Positions 27,211 through 35,563 of a stretch of 64,000 nucleotides of DNA are shown here, one piece after another; the first letter of the stretch is position 1; each line of letters starts with the position of its first letter. The stretch comes from Pseudomonas phenolilytica (GTDB taxonomy: Bacteria > Pseudomonadota > Gammaproteobacteria > Pseudomonadales > Pseudomonadaceae), in the NCBI RefSeq assembly GCF_021432765.1, contig NZ_CP058908.1, positions 636,001 through 700,000 of the forward strand. Reading direction: 5' to 3'. The notes under the pieces were generated by a model. That model was not told the DNA's origin. It made no database searches and was given only the letters and a program-made list of their open reading frames with translations. The position numbers were made by a program, and so were the translations under genes.

Positions 27211-28022
27211 GCCTGTGCGCCCGGTGCGTACTTGCGCGCATAGCGACTGGATAGCCGCTCGGCCTTGCGCTGCAGCCAGGCGAGCAGACGCGCCTCGTCG
27301 TGCAGGATGTCGCGCAAGGGCCGCTGAAAGTAGCCGCGCAGAAAGCGCAGCCTATCGCCGCGCGTCAGGCCGATGCCCAGCGCCGAGAAGTACAGCCCGG
27401 CCAGATCCTTGTCGCGCCAGCGGCGCGGTGTCTGCGCTCGGGTCTGGGCACGGTGCAGGTCGATCAGCGACAGCCGCAGGTCGTTGGCAGATACCGGACG
27501 CTCGGTGTGCAGCAGGAAATGGCAGATATAGAAGTCGCGATGGTTGACCCCTGCGCGGTGCATGGTGCCAGCCATGCGCGCCACCTCGGCAATCAGCGCA
27601 CGCTTGAGGGTCGGCGCCGGCGGCTGCTCGCGCCAGTTCGCCGAGAAATCCTCAAGGCTGACGGTCGGTGCCAGCTCTTCGGTGATGATGAACGAATGCT
27701 GACTGGCTGGATTGGCGCCGCGCTCGCCGTAGGCCACGGCGGTCATGGTCGGTACGCCGACTTCGTGCAGGCGCTGGATCGCCCGCCACTCCTGGCCTGC
27801 ACCGAGTACCGGAGCCTTGACGGTGAGCAGATTCTTGACTATCTCGCCCCAGCCGATACCGCGGTGAATCTTGACGAAGTAGCCGCGCCCCTCGACCTCG
27901 GTGCGCAGCGTGCGACGGCCTTCCAGTTCGCGGTAGACCTGGCCTTCGAGGCGCTCGACCTCCGCGAAGGCATCCTTGCCCCGCCACAGGGTCTTGAAGG
28001 GTTCGGCGAGGATCAGTTGCAT
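27207..28022 (-). CDS. waaP: Lipopolysaccharide core heptose(I) kinase WaaP/RfaP
   Basis: 271 residues, close to the usual 265-268. It phosphorylates inner-core HepI at O-4 from ATP, a modification essential in P. aeruginosa. Motifs: GRGYFVKIHRGIGWGEIVKN with the ATP-binding Lys, catalytic AGVNHRDFYICHFLLH with Asp, and LSLIDLHRAQTR for metal binding. GGAGGGG six bases upstream sets the start. It begins inside the end of a 44-codon small ORF that fills the gap to waaG. Confidence 0.95.
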   Translation of the reverse strand: MQLILAEPFKTLWRGKDAFAEVERLEGQVYRELEGRRTLRTEVEGRGYFVKIHRGIGWGEIVKNLLTVKAPVLGAGQEWRAIQRLHEVGVPTMTAVAYGERGANPASQHSFIITEELAPTVSLEDFSANWREQPPAPTLKRALIAEVARMAGTMHRAGVNHRDFYICHFLLHTERPVSANDLRLSLIDLHRAQTRAQTPRRWRDKDLAGLYFSALGIGLTRGDRLRFLRGYFQRPLRDILHDEARLLAWLQRKAERLSSRYARKYAPGAQA

Positions 28023-28147
28023 GGCGGCCCCTCCGCCGGACGGGTAACGACGTAGCCTTGTCCACCGCAGGCGCGGTGCGACAGCGCCGACAGATAAGCG
28101 CTACGGGTCTCATCCAGCCTGCGGGACAGGCAGCGAGGCTGGATCAT
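28013..28147 (-). CDS. Candidate small protein (44 aa) between waaG and waaP
   Basis: The 121 bases between the waaG stop and waaP start hold one open frame that begins with ATG in a four-base ATGA overlap with the waaG stop and ends at a TGA (complement 28013-28015) inside the first codons of waaP. The predicted 44 residues start MIQPRCLSRRLDETRSAYLS and end PAEGPPCN; basic, Cys-containing, no membrane segment, no family I recognise. GGGGAGGG lies about seven bases upstream of its ATG. Its translation would couple waaG to waaP. It could instead be a fortuitous frame in a spacer. Confidence 0.4.
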   Translation of the reverse strand: MIQPRCLSRRLDETRSAYLSALSHRACGGQGYVVTRPAEGPPCN

Positions 28148-29265
28148 GCGCCCTCCCCGAGGATCACGTCGGCCGCCATCTGCGGCATGGAATACAGATC
28201 CGCGGTCTCGGCATAAGCCAGTGCGTTGCGCCGCCAGCGGGCACGCTGCTCGTCGTCCGCGAGCGTCTGCGCCAACAGTTGATCGAGCGTCGCCTGCTCG
28301 AACGGACTGGGCACCACGCAGCCGCAGGCGGCGTCTTCGATGTAGTGCGCGTAGCCACAGACGTCGGTAACCAGCACCGGCAATCCGGCGACCAACGCTT
28401 CCAGCAGCACAGTGCCGGTGTTCTCGTTGTAAGCCGGGTGGATCAGCAGGTCGGCGCCGAGCAGGAAGCGCGGGATGTCGCTGCGCCCCTTGAGGAACTC
28501 GACCATGCTGGAAACGCCCAGCGTCTTGGCCTGCAGCTTGAACGGCTTGGGATCGTCCTGGCCGATCACCAGTAGCCGCGTGCGCTGCTTCAGCTCGCGC
28601 GGCAATGCGGCGAGCGCCTTGAGGCTGCGGTCGACGCCCTTGGTCTTGAAGCCGGAGCCGATCTGCACGAGCAGCAGCTCGTCGGGGCGCAGCTCGAACT
28701 CCTCGCGAAACTCGGCGCGGATCGCTGCGGCATTGGCCGGCGCGCGGCGATCCGCGGCGATGCCCGGCGGCAGCAGATGAAAACGCTCGGCCGGTGTGCC
28801 GTAGTGCTTGACGAACAACGGCTGCTGCACCTCGGAGATCATCAGGATCTCGGTCTTCGCCTGGGGCGCGAACACCGCGCGCTCGTACTCGGCGAAGTGC
28901 TTGTAGCGGCCCCAACGGCGGTAGATCGGGTTGCGCAGCGTCTGCGCCTTATCCTCGAAGCAAGGATCGGCGGCGTAATAGACGTCGAGCCCCGGCATCT
29001 TGTTGAAACCGATCACGCGGTCCACGGGACGACGCGCCAGATCGGCCTCGACCCACGCGGTGAAGCGCTCGTTACGGGTGTGGTTGAACAACGCCTTGAC
29101 CGGCGCAATCAGCACGTCGAAACCGGCCGGCACCTCGCCTTCCCAGATCATGGCGTAGACGCGGATGGCATGGCCGCGACGCTGGCATTCCAGGGCGATG
29201 CGCATGAAATCGCGCTGCAGCCCGCCGAAGGGGAAGTATTTGTAGAGGATGAACGCCAGTTGCAT
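28144..29265 (-). CDS. waaG: LPS core glycosyltransferase WaaG/RfaG
   Basis: 373 residues, GT4 family. N-terminal MQLAFILYKYFPFGGLQRDF is the WaaG signature that binds the acceptor; the C-terminal LLIHPAYNENTGTVLLEALV with the following AGLPVLVTD is the donor-site E-x7-E motif. It adds the first outer-core hexose (glucose in E. coli, GalN in P. aeruginosa) to HepII. The start shares one base with the waaC stop (TGATG), so the two genes are translationally coupled. Confidence 0.95.
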   Translation of the reverse strand: MQLAFILYKYFPFGGLQRDFMRIALECQRRGHAIRVYAMIWEGEVPAGFDVLIAPVKALFNHTRNERFTAWVEADLARRPVDRVIGFNKMPGLDVYYAADPCFEDKAQTLRNPIYRRWGRYKHFAEYERAVFAPQAKTEILMISEVQQPLFVKHYGTPAERFHLLPPGIAADRRAPANAAAIRAEFREEFELRPDELLLVQIGSGFKTKGVDRSLKALAALPRELKQRTRLLVIGQDDPKPFKLQAKTLGVSSMVEFLKGRSDIPRFLLGADLLIHPAYNENTGTVLLEALVAGLPVLVTDVCGYAHYIEDAACGCVVPSPFEQATLDQLLAQTLADDEQRARWRRNALAYAETADLYSMPQMAADVILGEGA

Positions 29266-30266
29266 CAGTCGGACTCCGTGGCCCGCAGCAGGGCATTCAA
29301 TTCAGCGACGACGCGCTCGGGGCGCAACTCGTCGAAACAGGGCCGGTGCCGGTCGCCGCTGCCGGCGTTCGGCCCGCTGGCGCACAGGTGCACCTGCGAG
29401 CGCCCGTAGGCGCCAACGCGCCCGGGCAGCGTCGGACCATAGAGCGAAATGCTCGGCACATCCAGCGCCGCCGCCAGATGACCGAGGCCGGTATCCACCG
29501 CCACGCACGCGCGCGCGCCGGCGATCACCCGGGCGATACCCGCCAGATTCAGTTTCGGCAGCACCGCCGCGTTGCCAATGCCGTCGGCGATGCGCTCGGC
29601 GCGGGCCTTCTCCTCGGCGCTGCCCCACGGCAGGCGGATCGCCCAGCCGGCACCGCTCATGCGCTCGGCCAGCGCGCGCCAGTAGGCTTCCGGCCAATGT
29701 TTGCTCGGCCAGGTGGTGCCGTGGAGGAACAGCAGGTACGGCTGCTCGCCCGACGCGGCCATCCGCGCGCGGTCCAGCCCGTAGTCGCCAATGCCGGCCG
29801 GCAGCGGATAACCGAGCGCCTGGGCGAACAGCTGGCGCACCCGCTCCAGCGCGTGCTGCTCGCGCGGCACGGCGTAACACCGGTCATAGAAGCGCGCGGC
29901 CAGCGGCTCGCGGGCCGAATCACGGTCCAGGCCAGCCACCGGTGCCTTGACGTAGCGGGTCAGCCAGGCGCTTTTCAGCAGCCCCTGGGCGTCGATCACC
30001 AGGTCGTAGCGCGTTTCGCGCAGGCGCGCCTTGAAGCGCCGCCATTCACCGGAACGCAGGGTCTGCCACGGGCTCTTGCGCCAGCGACGGATGGCCACCG
30101 GAATCACCTGATCCACCGCCGGATGCCAGGTGGGAATCTCGGCGAAGCCTTCCTCCACCACCCAGTCGAAGCGGATGCCGGGTATGGCCCGCTGTGCGTC
30201 GGTGAGCGCCGGTAGCGTATGCACGACGTCGCCCAACGAAGAGGTCTTGACCAGCAGCACCTTCAA
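29265..30266 (-). CDS. waaC: Heptosyltransferase I WaaC/RfaC
   Basis: 333 residues, GT9 family. It transfers the first heptose to Kdo in the inner core. N-terminal MKVLLVKTSSLGDVVHTLPA and the ADP-heptose-binding LFLHGTTWPSKHWPEAYW and ACVAVDTGLGHLAAALDVPS are typical. The start codon is TTG (complement 30264-30266), placed directly after the waaF TGA with GAGGT seven bases upstream; no ATG near the N-terminus fits the family alignment. Confidence 0.95.
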   Translation of the reverse strand: MKVLLVKTSSLGDVVHTLPALTDAQRAIPGIRFDWVVEEGFAEIPTWHPAVDQVIPVAIRRWRKSPWQTLRSGEWRRFKARLRETRYDLVIDAQGLLKSAWLTRYVKAPVAGLDRDSAREPLAARFYDRCYAVPREQHALERVRQLFAQALGYPLPAGIGDYGLDRARMAASGEQPYLLFLHGTTWPSKHWPEAYWRALAERMSGAGWAIRLPWGSAEEKARAERIADGIGNAAVLPKLNLAGIARVIAGARACVAVDTGLGHLAAALDVPSISLYGPTLPGRVGAYGRSQVHLCASGPNAGSGDRHRPCFDELRPERVVAELNALLRATESD

Positions 30267-31301
30267 TCAGCGTACCTCGACCGGCTGCGGCAACAGCCGC
30301 CCCAGCGCCTCGATCACGCGAGCCGGGTCCAGCTCGCGCAGGCAGTTGGTATGGCCGAAGCGGCAGGTGCGCTCGAAGCACGGGCTGCACTCAAGGCCCA
30401 GACGCACGACCTCGACCTGCTCGGACAACGGCGGGGTGAACGCCGGTGAAGTCGAGCCGTACACCGCCACCAGCGGACGGCCAAGCGCGGCGGATACGTG
30501 CATCAGCCCCGAGTCGTTGGACACCACCGCCTCGGCGCAAGAGAGCAGGTCGATCGCCTCGGCCAGGCTGGTCTCGCCGGCCAGGTTCACAGCCTCCTCG
30601 CGCAGGCCGGGAATCAGCCGCGCGCGGATGTCTTCGCCGACCGCATGGTCGTTCTTCGAGCCGAACAGCCAGACCTGCCAGCCTTCGCGGATCTTCGCCT
30701 CGGCAACCTGGGCGAAGTGCTCGGCCGGCCAGCGCTTGGATTCGCCAAACTCGGCCCCCGGACACAGCGCCAGCACCGGCTGCTCGACATTCAGGCCGAA
30801 GCGCGCCAGCGCCGCCGCGCGCGTCGTCGCATCGATACGCAACGACGGATGCGGATAGGGCCGAGGCAGTTCGGCATCCGGCTCGAAGGCCAGCGCCATG
30901 AAACGCTCGATCATCAGCGGATAGCGCTGCTTGTCGAGCTTGCGGATATCGTTGAGCAGGCCGAAGCGCATCTCACCGCGCCAGCCGGTGCGCTTGGGAA
31001 TCCCGGCAAGGAATGGTACCAGCGCGGACTTCAGCGAGTTGGGCAGCAGAATGGCCTGCTGATACTGGCCACGCAGGCCCTGAGCAACCTTGCGCCGGGT
31101 CGCCAGGTCGAGCACGCCGTGGCCGAGCGGAAAGCTCAGCGCCTGGCGCACTTCGGGCATGCGCTCGAGGATCGGCCGGCTCCACTCGGGCGCCAGCACG
31201 TCGATCTGGCAGTCGGGGTGGCGCTGTTTGAGGCAGACGAACAGCGTCTGCGCCATCACCATGTCGCCGACCCAGCTGGGACCTACGATCAGAATATTCA
31301 T
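30267..31301 (-). CDS. waaF: Heptosyltransferase II WaaF/RfaF
   Basis: 344 residues, GT9 family. It adds the second inner-core heptose. N-terminal MNILIVGPSWVGDMVMAQTL is diagnostic, followed by LCPGAEFGESKRWPAEHF and AVVSNDSGLMHVSAALGRPL for ADP-heptose binding. It is the first gene of the core operon that continues waaC, waaG, small ORF, waaP, wapP, wapQ-like and the tandem kinase gene, with junctions from four-base overlaps to zero. The hairpin at 31330-31370 separates it from ilvE. Confidence 0.96.
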   Translation of the reverse strand: MNILIVGPSWVGDMVMAQTLFVCLKQRHPDCQIDVLAPEWSRPILERMPEVRQALSFPLGHGVLDLATRRKVAQGLRGQYQQAILLPNSLKSALVPFLAGIPKRTGWRGEMRFGLLNDIRKLDKQRYPLMIERFMALAFEPDAELPRPYPHPSLRIDATTRAAALARFGLNVEQPVLALCPGAEFGESKRWPAEHFAQVAEAKIREGWQVWLFGSKNDHAVGEDIRARLIPGLREEAVNLAGETSLAEAIDLLSCAEAVVSNDSGLMHVSAALGRPLVAVYGSTSPAFTPPLSEQVEVVRLGLECSPCFERTCRFGHTNCLRELDPARVIEALGRLLPQPVEVR

Positions 31302-31329
31302 AAGCGGGGAGTCATCAGCGTGAAGCGGA

Positions 31330-31370
31330 AAGCCGGCGCTGGCGTGCTTGTCACGTCCAGGCGCCGGCTT
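31330..31370. terminator. Hairpin between ilvE and waaF
   Basis: Ten-base perfect arms AAGCCGGCGC (31330-31339) and GCGCCGGCTT (31361-31370), extended inward by TGG/CCA and CGTG/CACG with a one-base bulge. Read on the minus strand it lies 13 bases past the ilvE stop and is followed by TTTCCGCTT, a weak U-tract. Best read as an ilvE terminator or partial read-through element before waaF. Confidence 0.6.
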
Positions 31371-31382
31371 ACCGCCCTTGGC

Positions 31383-32306
31383 TTATTTGACCAGCGTGCG
31401 CCATTCGGCGTGGGCATCGGTCTTGCCGGTGACCAGGTCGAAATAGGCCTTCTGCAGCTTCTCGGTCACCGGGCCGCGGCGGCCGATACCGATCTGGCGG
31501 CCGTCGACTTCGCGGATCGGCGTAACTTCGGCGGCGGTGCCGGTGAAGAAGGCCTCGTCGGCGATGTACACCTCGTCACGGGTGATGCGCTTCTCGACGA
31601 TTTCGATGCCCATCTCGCGCGCCAGGGTCAGCACGGTGCCACGGGTGATGCCGTTCAGGCATGCGGTGACTTCCGGGGTGTAGATCACGCCATTCTTGAC
31701 GATGAAGATGTTCTCGCCCGAACCCTCGGCGACGTAGCCTTCCGGATCCAGCAGCAGCGCCTCGTCGGCGCCGCCGGAGACCGCTTCCTGCAGCGCCAGC
31801 ATCGAGTTGACGTAGCTGCCGCTGGATTTCGCGCGGGTCATGGTGATGTTGACGTGGTGACGGGTAAAGGAGCTGGTGCGAATCTTGATGCCGTTCTCCA
31901 GCGCCTCGTCGCCCATGTACGCGCCCCAGTGCCAGGCGGCGACGATCACGTGCACCTTCAGGTTGTCGGCGCGGATACCCATGCCCTCCGAACCGTAGAA
32001 GGCCAGCGGGCGGATGTAGGCGCTCTCCAGGCCGTTCTCGCGCACCGCGGCACGGGTGGCTTCGTTGATCTCAGCCTTGGTGAACGGAATCTTCATGCCC
32101 ATGATGTGGGCGGAGTCGAACAGGCGGTCGGTGTGCGCTTCCAGACGGAAGATCGCGGTGCCCTGCGGCGTGTTGTAGGCACGCACGCCCTCGAAGACGC
32201 CCATGCCGTAGTGCAGGCTGTGGGTCAGCACGTGAGTGGTCGCGTTGCGCCACTGCACCAGTTCACCGTCATACCAGATCACGCCATCACGATCGGCCAT
32301 CGACAT
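31383..32306 (-). CDS. ilvE: Branched-chain amino acid aminotransferase
   Basis: 307 residues, fold-type IV PLP enzyme. It interconverts Val, Leu and Ile with their 2-oxoacids using glutamate. The PLP Lys is in TRAKSSGSYVNSMLALQEA and the cofactor phosphate-binding region is GYVAEGSGENIFIV, the class-IV signature. Of two close ATGs (32306 and 32300) the first has GGAG ten bases upstream and is preferred. Gene order waaF, ilvE, glnE matches P. aeruginosa (PA5012-PA5014, from memory). Confidence 0.97.
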   Translation of the reverse strand: MSMADRDGVIWYDGELVQWRNATTHVLTHSLHYGMGVFEGVRAYNTPQGTAIFRLEAHTDRLFDSAHIMGMKIPFTKAEINEATRAAVRENGLESAYIRPLAFYGSEGMGIRADNLKVHVIVAAWHWGAYMGDEALENGIKIRTSSFTRHHVNITMTRAKSSGSYVNSMLALQEAVSGGADEALLLDPEGYVAEGSGENIFIVKNGVIYTPEVTACLNGITRGTVLTLAREMGIEIVEKRITRDEVYIADEAFFTGTAAEVTPIREVDGRQIGIGRRGPVTEKLQKAYFDLVTGKTDAHAEWRTLVK

Positions 32307-32357
32307 CGTTGCCAGCTCCTCAGAATTCGAAATTGCTTGGTAGCCCGACGAGGGGCT

Positions 32358-35294
32358 TCACTCGAGCCCCAGCTCGCGCCAGATACGCATGACCGCGCGG
32401 CGCTCGTCGTGGAATTGATCCCCACTCACCACTCCGGGCTGCTTCTGCAGTGATTGCCGGTGGGCGGCTGCACGGTAGGCCTTGTAGGCGTCCTGCAGCA
32501 GCCGAACCTCATCGCCGGTCATCAACCCGGCCTGCTCCAACCCATCGAGAATGCGGATGTTATCGGTATAGCGCAGCAGTTCAGGATGCTGGTGCGACCA
32601 CGCCAAAGCGGCGTATTGCACCATAAATTCGATATCCACGATACCACCGGCATCCTGCTTGAGATTGAACTCCGCCGCGGCCTCGAACGCGTTGTCATCC
32701 ACGCCGGCATGGCTGGAGCGGGTGCCGAGGTTGTCGCGCATTTTGGCGCGCATCTCGCTGACTTCGCGGCGCAGTGCGTCGAGATCGCGCGCCCGCCCGA
32801 GTACCGCGGCGCGCACTCGCTCGAAGTCGGCGGTCAGGCGCGCACAGCCGGCCAGTACCCGCGCGCGCACCAGCGCCTGATGCTCCCAGGTCCAGGCCTC
32901 CTGGCTCTGATAGCGCTCGAAGGCGGCCAGCGAGCCGACCAGCAGACCCGCCGCGCCGGATGGCCGCAGGCGCATGTCCACCTCATACAGCTGGCCGGAG
33001 GTGGTCTGGGTGGTCAGCAGATGAATGATGCGCTGGCCCAGGCGGGTGAAGAACTGCGCGCTGTCGATAGGCTTGGCGCCATCGGTTTCAACCGCCGGAT
33101 CGCCGTCGTGAATGAACACCAGATCGAGGTCGGAGCCGTGCCCCAGCTCGATGCCGCCGACCTTGCCGTAGCCAACGATGACGAATCCCGGATCGCAGGG
33201 CGTGCCGTCGCTGCGCCGCGGTACGCCGTGGCGGGCGACCATGTAGCGCCAGGCGAGCATCAGCACCTCTTTCAGCACCGCCTCGGCCAGCCAGGTGAGG
33301 TAGTCGCTGACCTTCATCAGCGGCAGCGTGCCGGCGATCTCCGAGGCCGCAACGCGTAGCCGATGCGCCAGCTTGAAGTGGCGCAGCGCTTCCATCTGCT
33401 GCTCCAGATCGTCCTCGGGGATGCGCATCAACCGCTCGCGCAGCTCGGCCGCCAGTTCCGGGGCCTGCGGCGGGCTGTACAGGCGCCCGGCGTTGAGCAA
33501 CTCATCGAGCAACAACGGAAAGCGCGCGATCTGTTCGGCTACCCAGGGACTCGCGGCGCACAGCTCGAGCAAACGCCGCAGCGCGTGCGGGTTCTCGCTG
33601 AGTAGCACCAGATAGGCCGAACGCCGCGCGACCGCCTCGACCAGCGGCAGCACGCGCTCGAGCACCAGATCGGGATCGTCCTGCTCGACGACCAGCCCCA
33701 GCAGGCGCGGGATGAAGGCATCCAGCCGTTCGCGACCGAGCCGCTGCATGGTGCGCACCTGCTTGCCGTCGCGCAGCAGCGCCAGACGCTGGCAGGCCGT
33801 CGGGCCGTCGCGGAAACCCGCCTCGCTCAGCTGACCGGCGGCGAAGTCCTCGTCCCAGTCCTGCTGCCACAGCGCCAGCCATTCGCCGCCGTCAGGCAGC
33901 TCGCCGTCCTCGCTGTCGTCCTCGTCAGGGTCGGCGATGACCTGGCGAAAATGCCAGTCGATACGCCCGCGCCAGTGCAGCAGGCGTTCATGGAATTCGG
34001 TCCAGCTATCGAAGCCCAGCATGAAGGCGACACGATCACAGTCGACCTCACTCTCCGGCAGCATCTGCGTCTGCCGGTCGGCGATCGCCTGCAGGGCATG
34101 CTCGGTGTAGCGCAGGAACTCATATCCCTCGCGCAGCTCGTCGACCGCAGCCGGCGGCATGTAACCCTGCGCGGCCAGCGTCGCCAGCACATCCAGCAAC
34201 GGCCGCTGCTGCAGGCTGAGATCACGACCGCCGTGGATCAGCTGGAAGGCCTGGGCGACGAACTCCACTTCGCGGATACCGCCAGCTCCCAGCTTGATAT
34301 TGCCGGCCATACCCTTGCGGCGGACTTCCTGCTGGATCAGTTGCTTCATGCCGCGCAGCGCTTCGATCGCGGAGAAATCCAGGTAGCGCCGGTAGACGAA
34401 CGGCCGCAGCATTTTCAGCAGCTCCCGGCCCGCCTGCTGATCGCCGGCGACCACGCGCGCCTTGATCATCGCGTAGCGCTCCCAGTCGCGCCCCTGATCC
34501 TGGTAATACTGTTCCAGCGCGTTGAAGCTGAACACCAGTGGCCCGGACGAGCCGTAGGGGCGCAGGCGCATGTCGACGCGGAAGGCGAAGCCGTCGACGG
34601 TGATGGCATCCAGGGCTTTGATCAGGCGCTGGCCGAGCCGCACGAAGAACTCCTGATTGTCCAGCGAACGCTTGGCCCCGACGGTTTCACCGCCTTCCGG
34701 ATAACCGAAGATCAGGTCGATGTCCGACGACAGATTGAGCTCGTGCGCGCCCAGCTTGCCCATGCCGAGCACGACGAGATGCTGCTGCCGGCCGGAGCGA
34801 TTACCAGTCGGCACGCCGAACTGCTCGCAATGGCGGGCGTAGAGCCACTGGTAAGCGAGGTCGACACAGGCGTCGGCCATGTCCGACAGCTCGCGGCAGG
34901 TTTGCGCCAGGTCCGCCTGGCGCGCCAGATCACGCCAGACGATGCGTACCTGATGGCGATTGCGAAAGCGGCGCAGCGATACGGCCAGCGCATCCTCGCT
35001 GTCGCACTCGGCCAGCGCCGCCGTCAGCAGGTCGCGCATCTCGCCGGGCGCCAGGGCGCGCTCCAGCAGCCCGGTTTCGGCCAGCTCCAGCAGCATCTGC
35101 GGATCTCGGCTAACCTGTTCGCTGACAAAATCGCTGGCGGCACAAACGCGACCGAACGTTTCGCGCCGGGCAGCGGGCCACGCCGCCAGCACCTGTTCGG
35201 ACGATTCGCCAAGGGCGCGCCGGAACGTCTCCTGCGCCCGGCTGACAAAAGGCTGAAGTGAAACAGGCAATGCAGCCAGTGGAGGCAGGCTCAT
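32358..35294 (-). CDS. glnE: Glutamine synthetase adenylyltransferase / adenylyl-removing enzyme
   Basis: 978 residues, full length. It adenylylates and deadenylylates GlnA Tyr in response to PII and glutamine. Two nucleotidyltransferase domains are visible: N-terminal adenylyl-removase with LNLSSDIDLIFGYPEGGE and C-terminal adenylylase with ELGHGSDLDLVFIHDGD, each preceded by a VLGMGKLG or VGYGKVGG loop and followed by an RLRPxG segment (DMRLRPYGSSGPLV, DMRLRPSGAAGLLV). It diverges from aceE across a 269-base region containing paired operators. Confidence 0.97.
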   Translation of the reverse strand: MSLPPLAALPVSLQPFVSRAQETFRRALGESSEQVLAAWPAARRETFGRVCAASDFVSEQVSRDPQMLLELAETGLLERALAPGEMRDLLTAALAECDSEDALAVSLRRFRNRHQVRIVWRDLARQADLAQTCRELSDMADACVDLAYQWLYARHCEQFGVPTGNRSGRQQHLVVLGMGKLGAHELNLSSDIDLIFGYPEGGETVGAKRSLDNQEFFVRLGQRLIKALDAITVDGFAFRVDMRLRPYGSSGPLVFSFNALEQYYQDQGRDWERYAMIKARVVAGDQQAGRELLKMLRPFVYRRYLDFSAIEALRGMKQLIQQEVRRKGMAGNIKLGAGGIREVEFVAQAFQLIHGGRDLSLQQRPLLDVLATLAAQGYMPPAAVDELREGYEFLRYTEHALQAIADRQTQMLPESEVDCDRVAFMLGFDSWTEFHERLLHWRGRIDWHFRQVIADPDEDDSEDGELPDGGEWLALWQQDWDEDFAAGQLSEAGFRDGPTACQRLALLRDGKQVRTMQRLGRERLDAFIPRLLGLVVEQDDPDLVLERVLPLVEAVARRSAYLVLLSENPHALRRLLELCAASPWVAEQIARFPLLLDELLNAGRLYSPPQAPELAAELRERLMRIPEDDLEQQMEALRHFKLAHRLRVAASEIAGTLPLMKVSDYLTWLAEAVLKEVLMLAWRYMVARHGVPRRSDGTPCDPGFVIVGYGKVGGIELGHGSDLDLVFIHDGDPAVETDGAKPIDSAQFFTRLGQRIIHLLTTQTTSGQLYEVDMRLRPSGAAGLLVGSLAAFERYQSQEAWTWEHQALVRARVLAGCARLTADFERVRAAVLGRARDLDALRREVSEMRAKMRDNLGTRSSHAGVDDNAFEAAAEFNLKQDAGGIVDIEFMVQYAALAWSHQHPELLRYTDNIRILDGLEQAGLMTGDEVRLLQDAYKAYRAAAHRQSLQKQPGVVSGDQFHDERRAVMRIWRELGLE

Positions 35295-35388
35295 GTAGGT
35301 CGTTTCCTTTTGTCACGTCGGAACAGCCGGATCGCGCGAGCTAGAGCCGCGCAAGCGCCACTTTGGAAGTATGGCCGCACCCTGTGAT

Positions 35389-35403
35389 TGTAGTTTTACT
35401 ACT
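35389..35403. promoter_or_regulatory. Palindromic operator candidate, site 1, upstream of aceE
   Basis: TGTAGT-TTT-ACTACT, a 15-base near-perfect palindrome with six-base half sites around three central bases. One mismatch in the last base. It lies 161 bases upstream of the aceE start, paired with site 2 at 35440-35454 and centred 51 bases away, about five helical turns. The half-site/N3/half-site layout is that of FadR-subfamily GntR regulators such as PdhR, whose E. coli site is of the GGT-N3-ACC type. Confidence 0.7.
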
Positions 35404-35439
35404 AAAGAATGCTGCAGGGGGCTGATCGCCGCGCAGTTT

Positions 35440-35454
35440 TGTAGTAAAACTACA
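35440..35454. promoter_or_regulatory. Palindromic operator candidate, site 2, upstream of aceE
   Basis: TGTAGT-AAA-ACTACA, a perfect 15-base palindrome, 110 bases upstream of the aceE ATG. Identical half sites to site 1 with complementary centre, so together they also form a longer inverted repeat. The likely target is aceEF; the regulator gene is not in the window. Confidence 0.75.
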
Positions 35455-35563
35455 GACGACCGGCCTACCCCGGCATATCCAAGAACATATATACGCCCCC
35501 GCCCACAAAGCGGGTGCGCAGCAGGCAACCGATTCTGGAAGCCTTTCCGCCCTGGAGCAAGCC

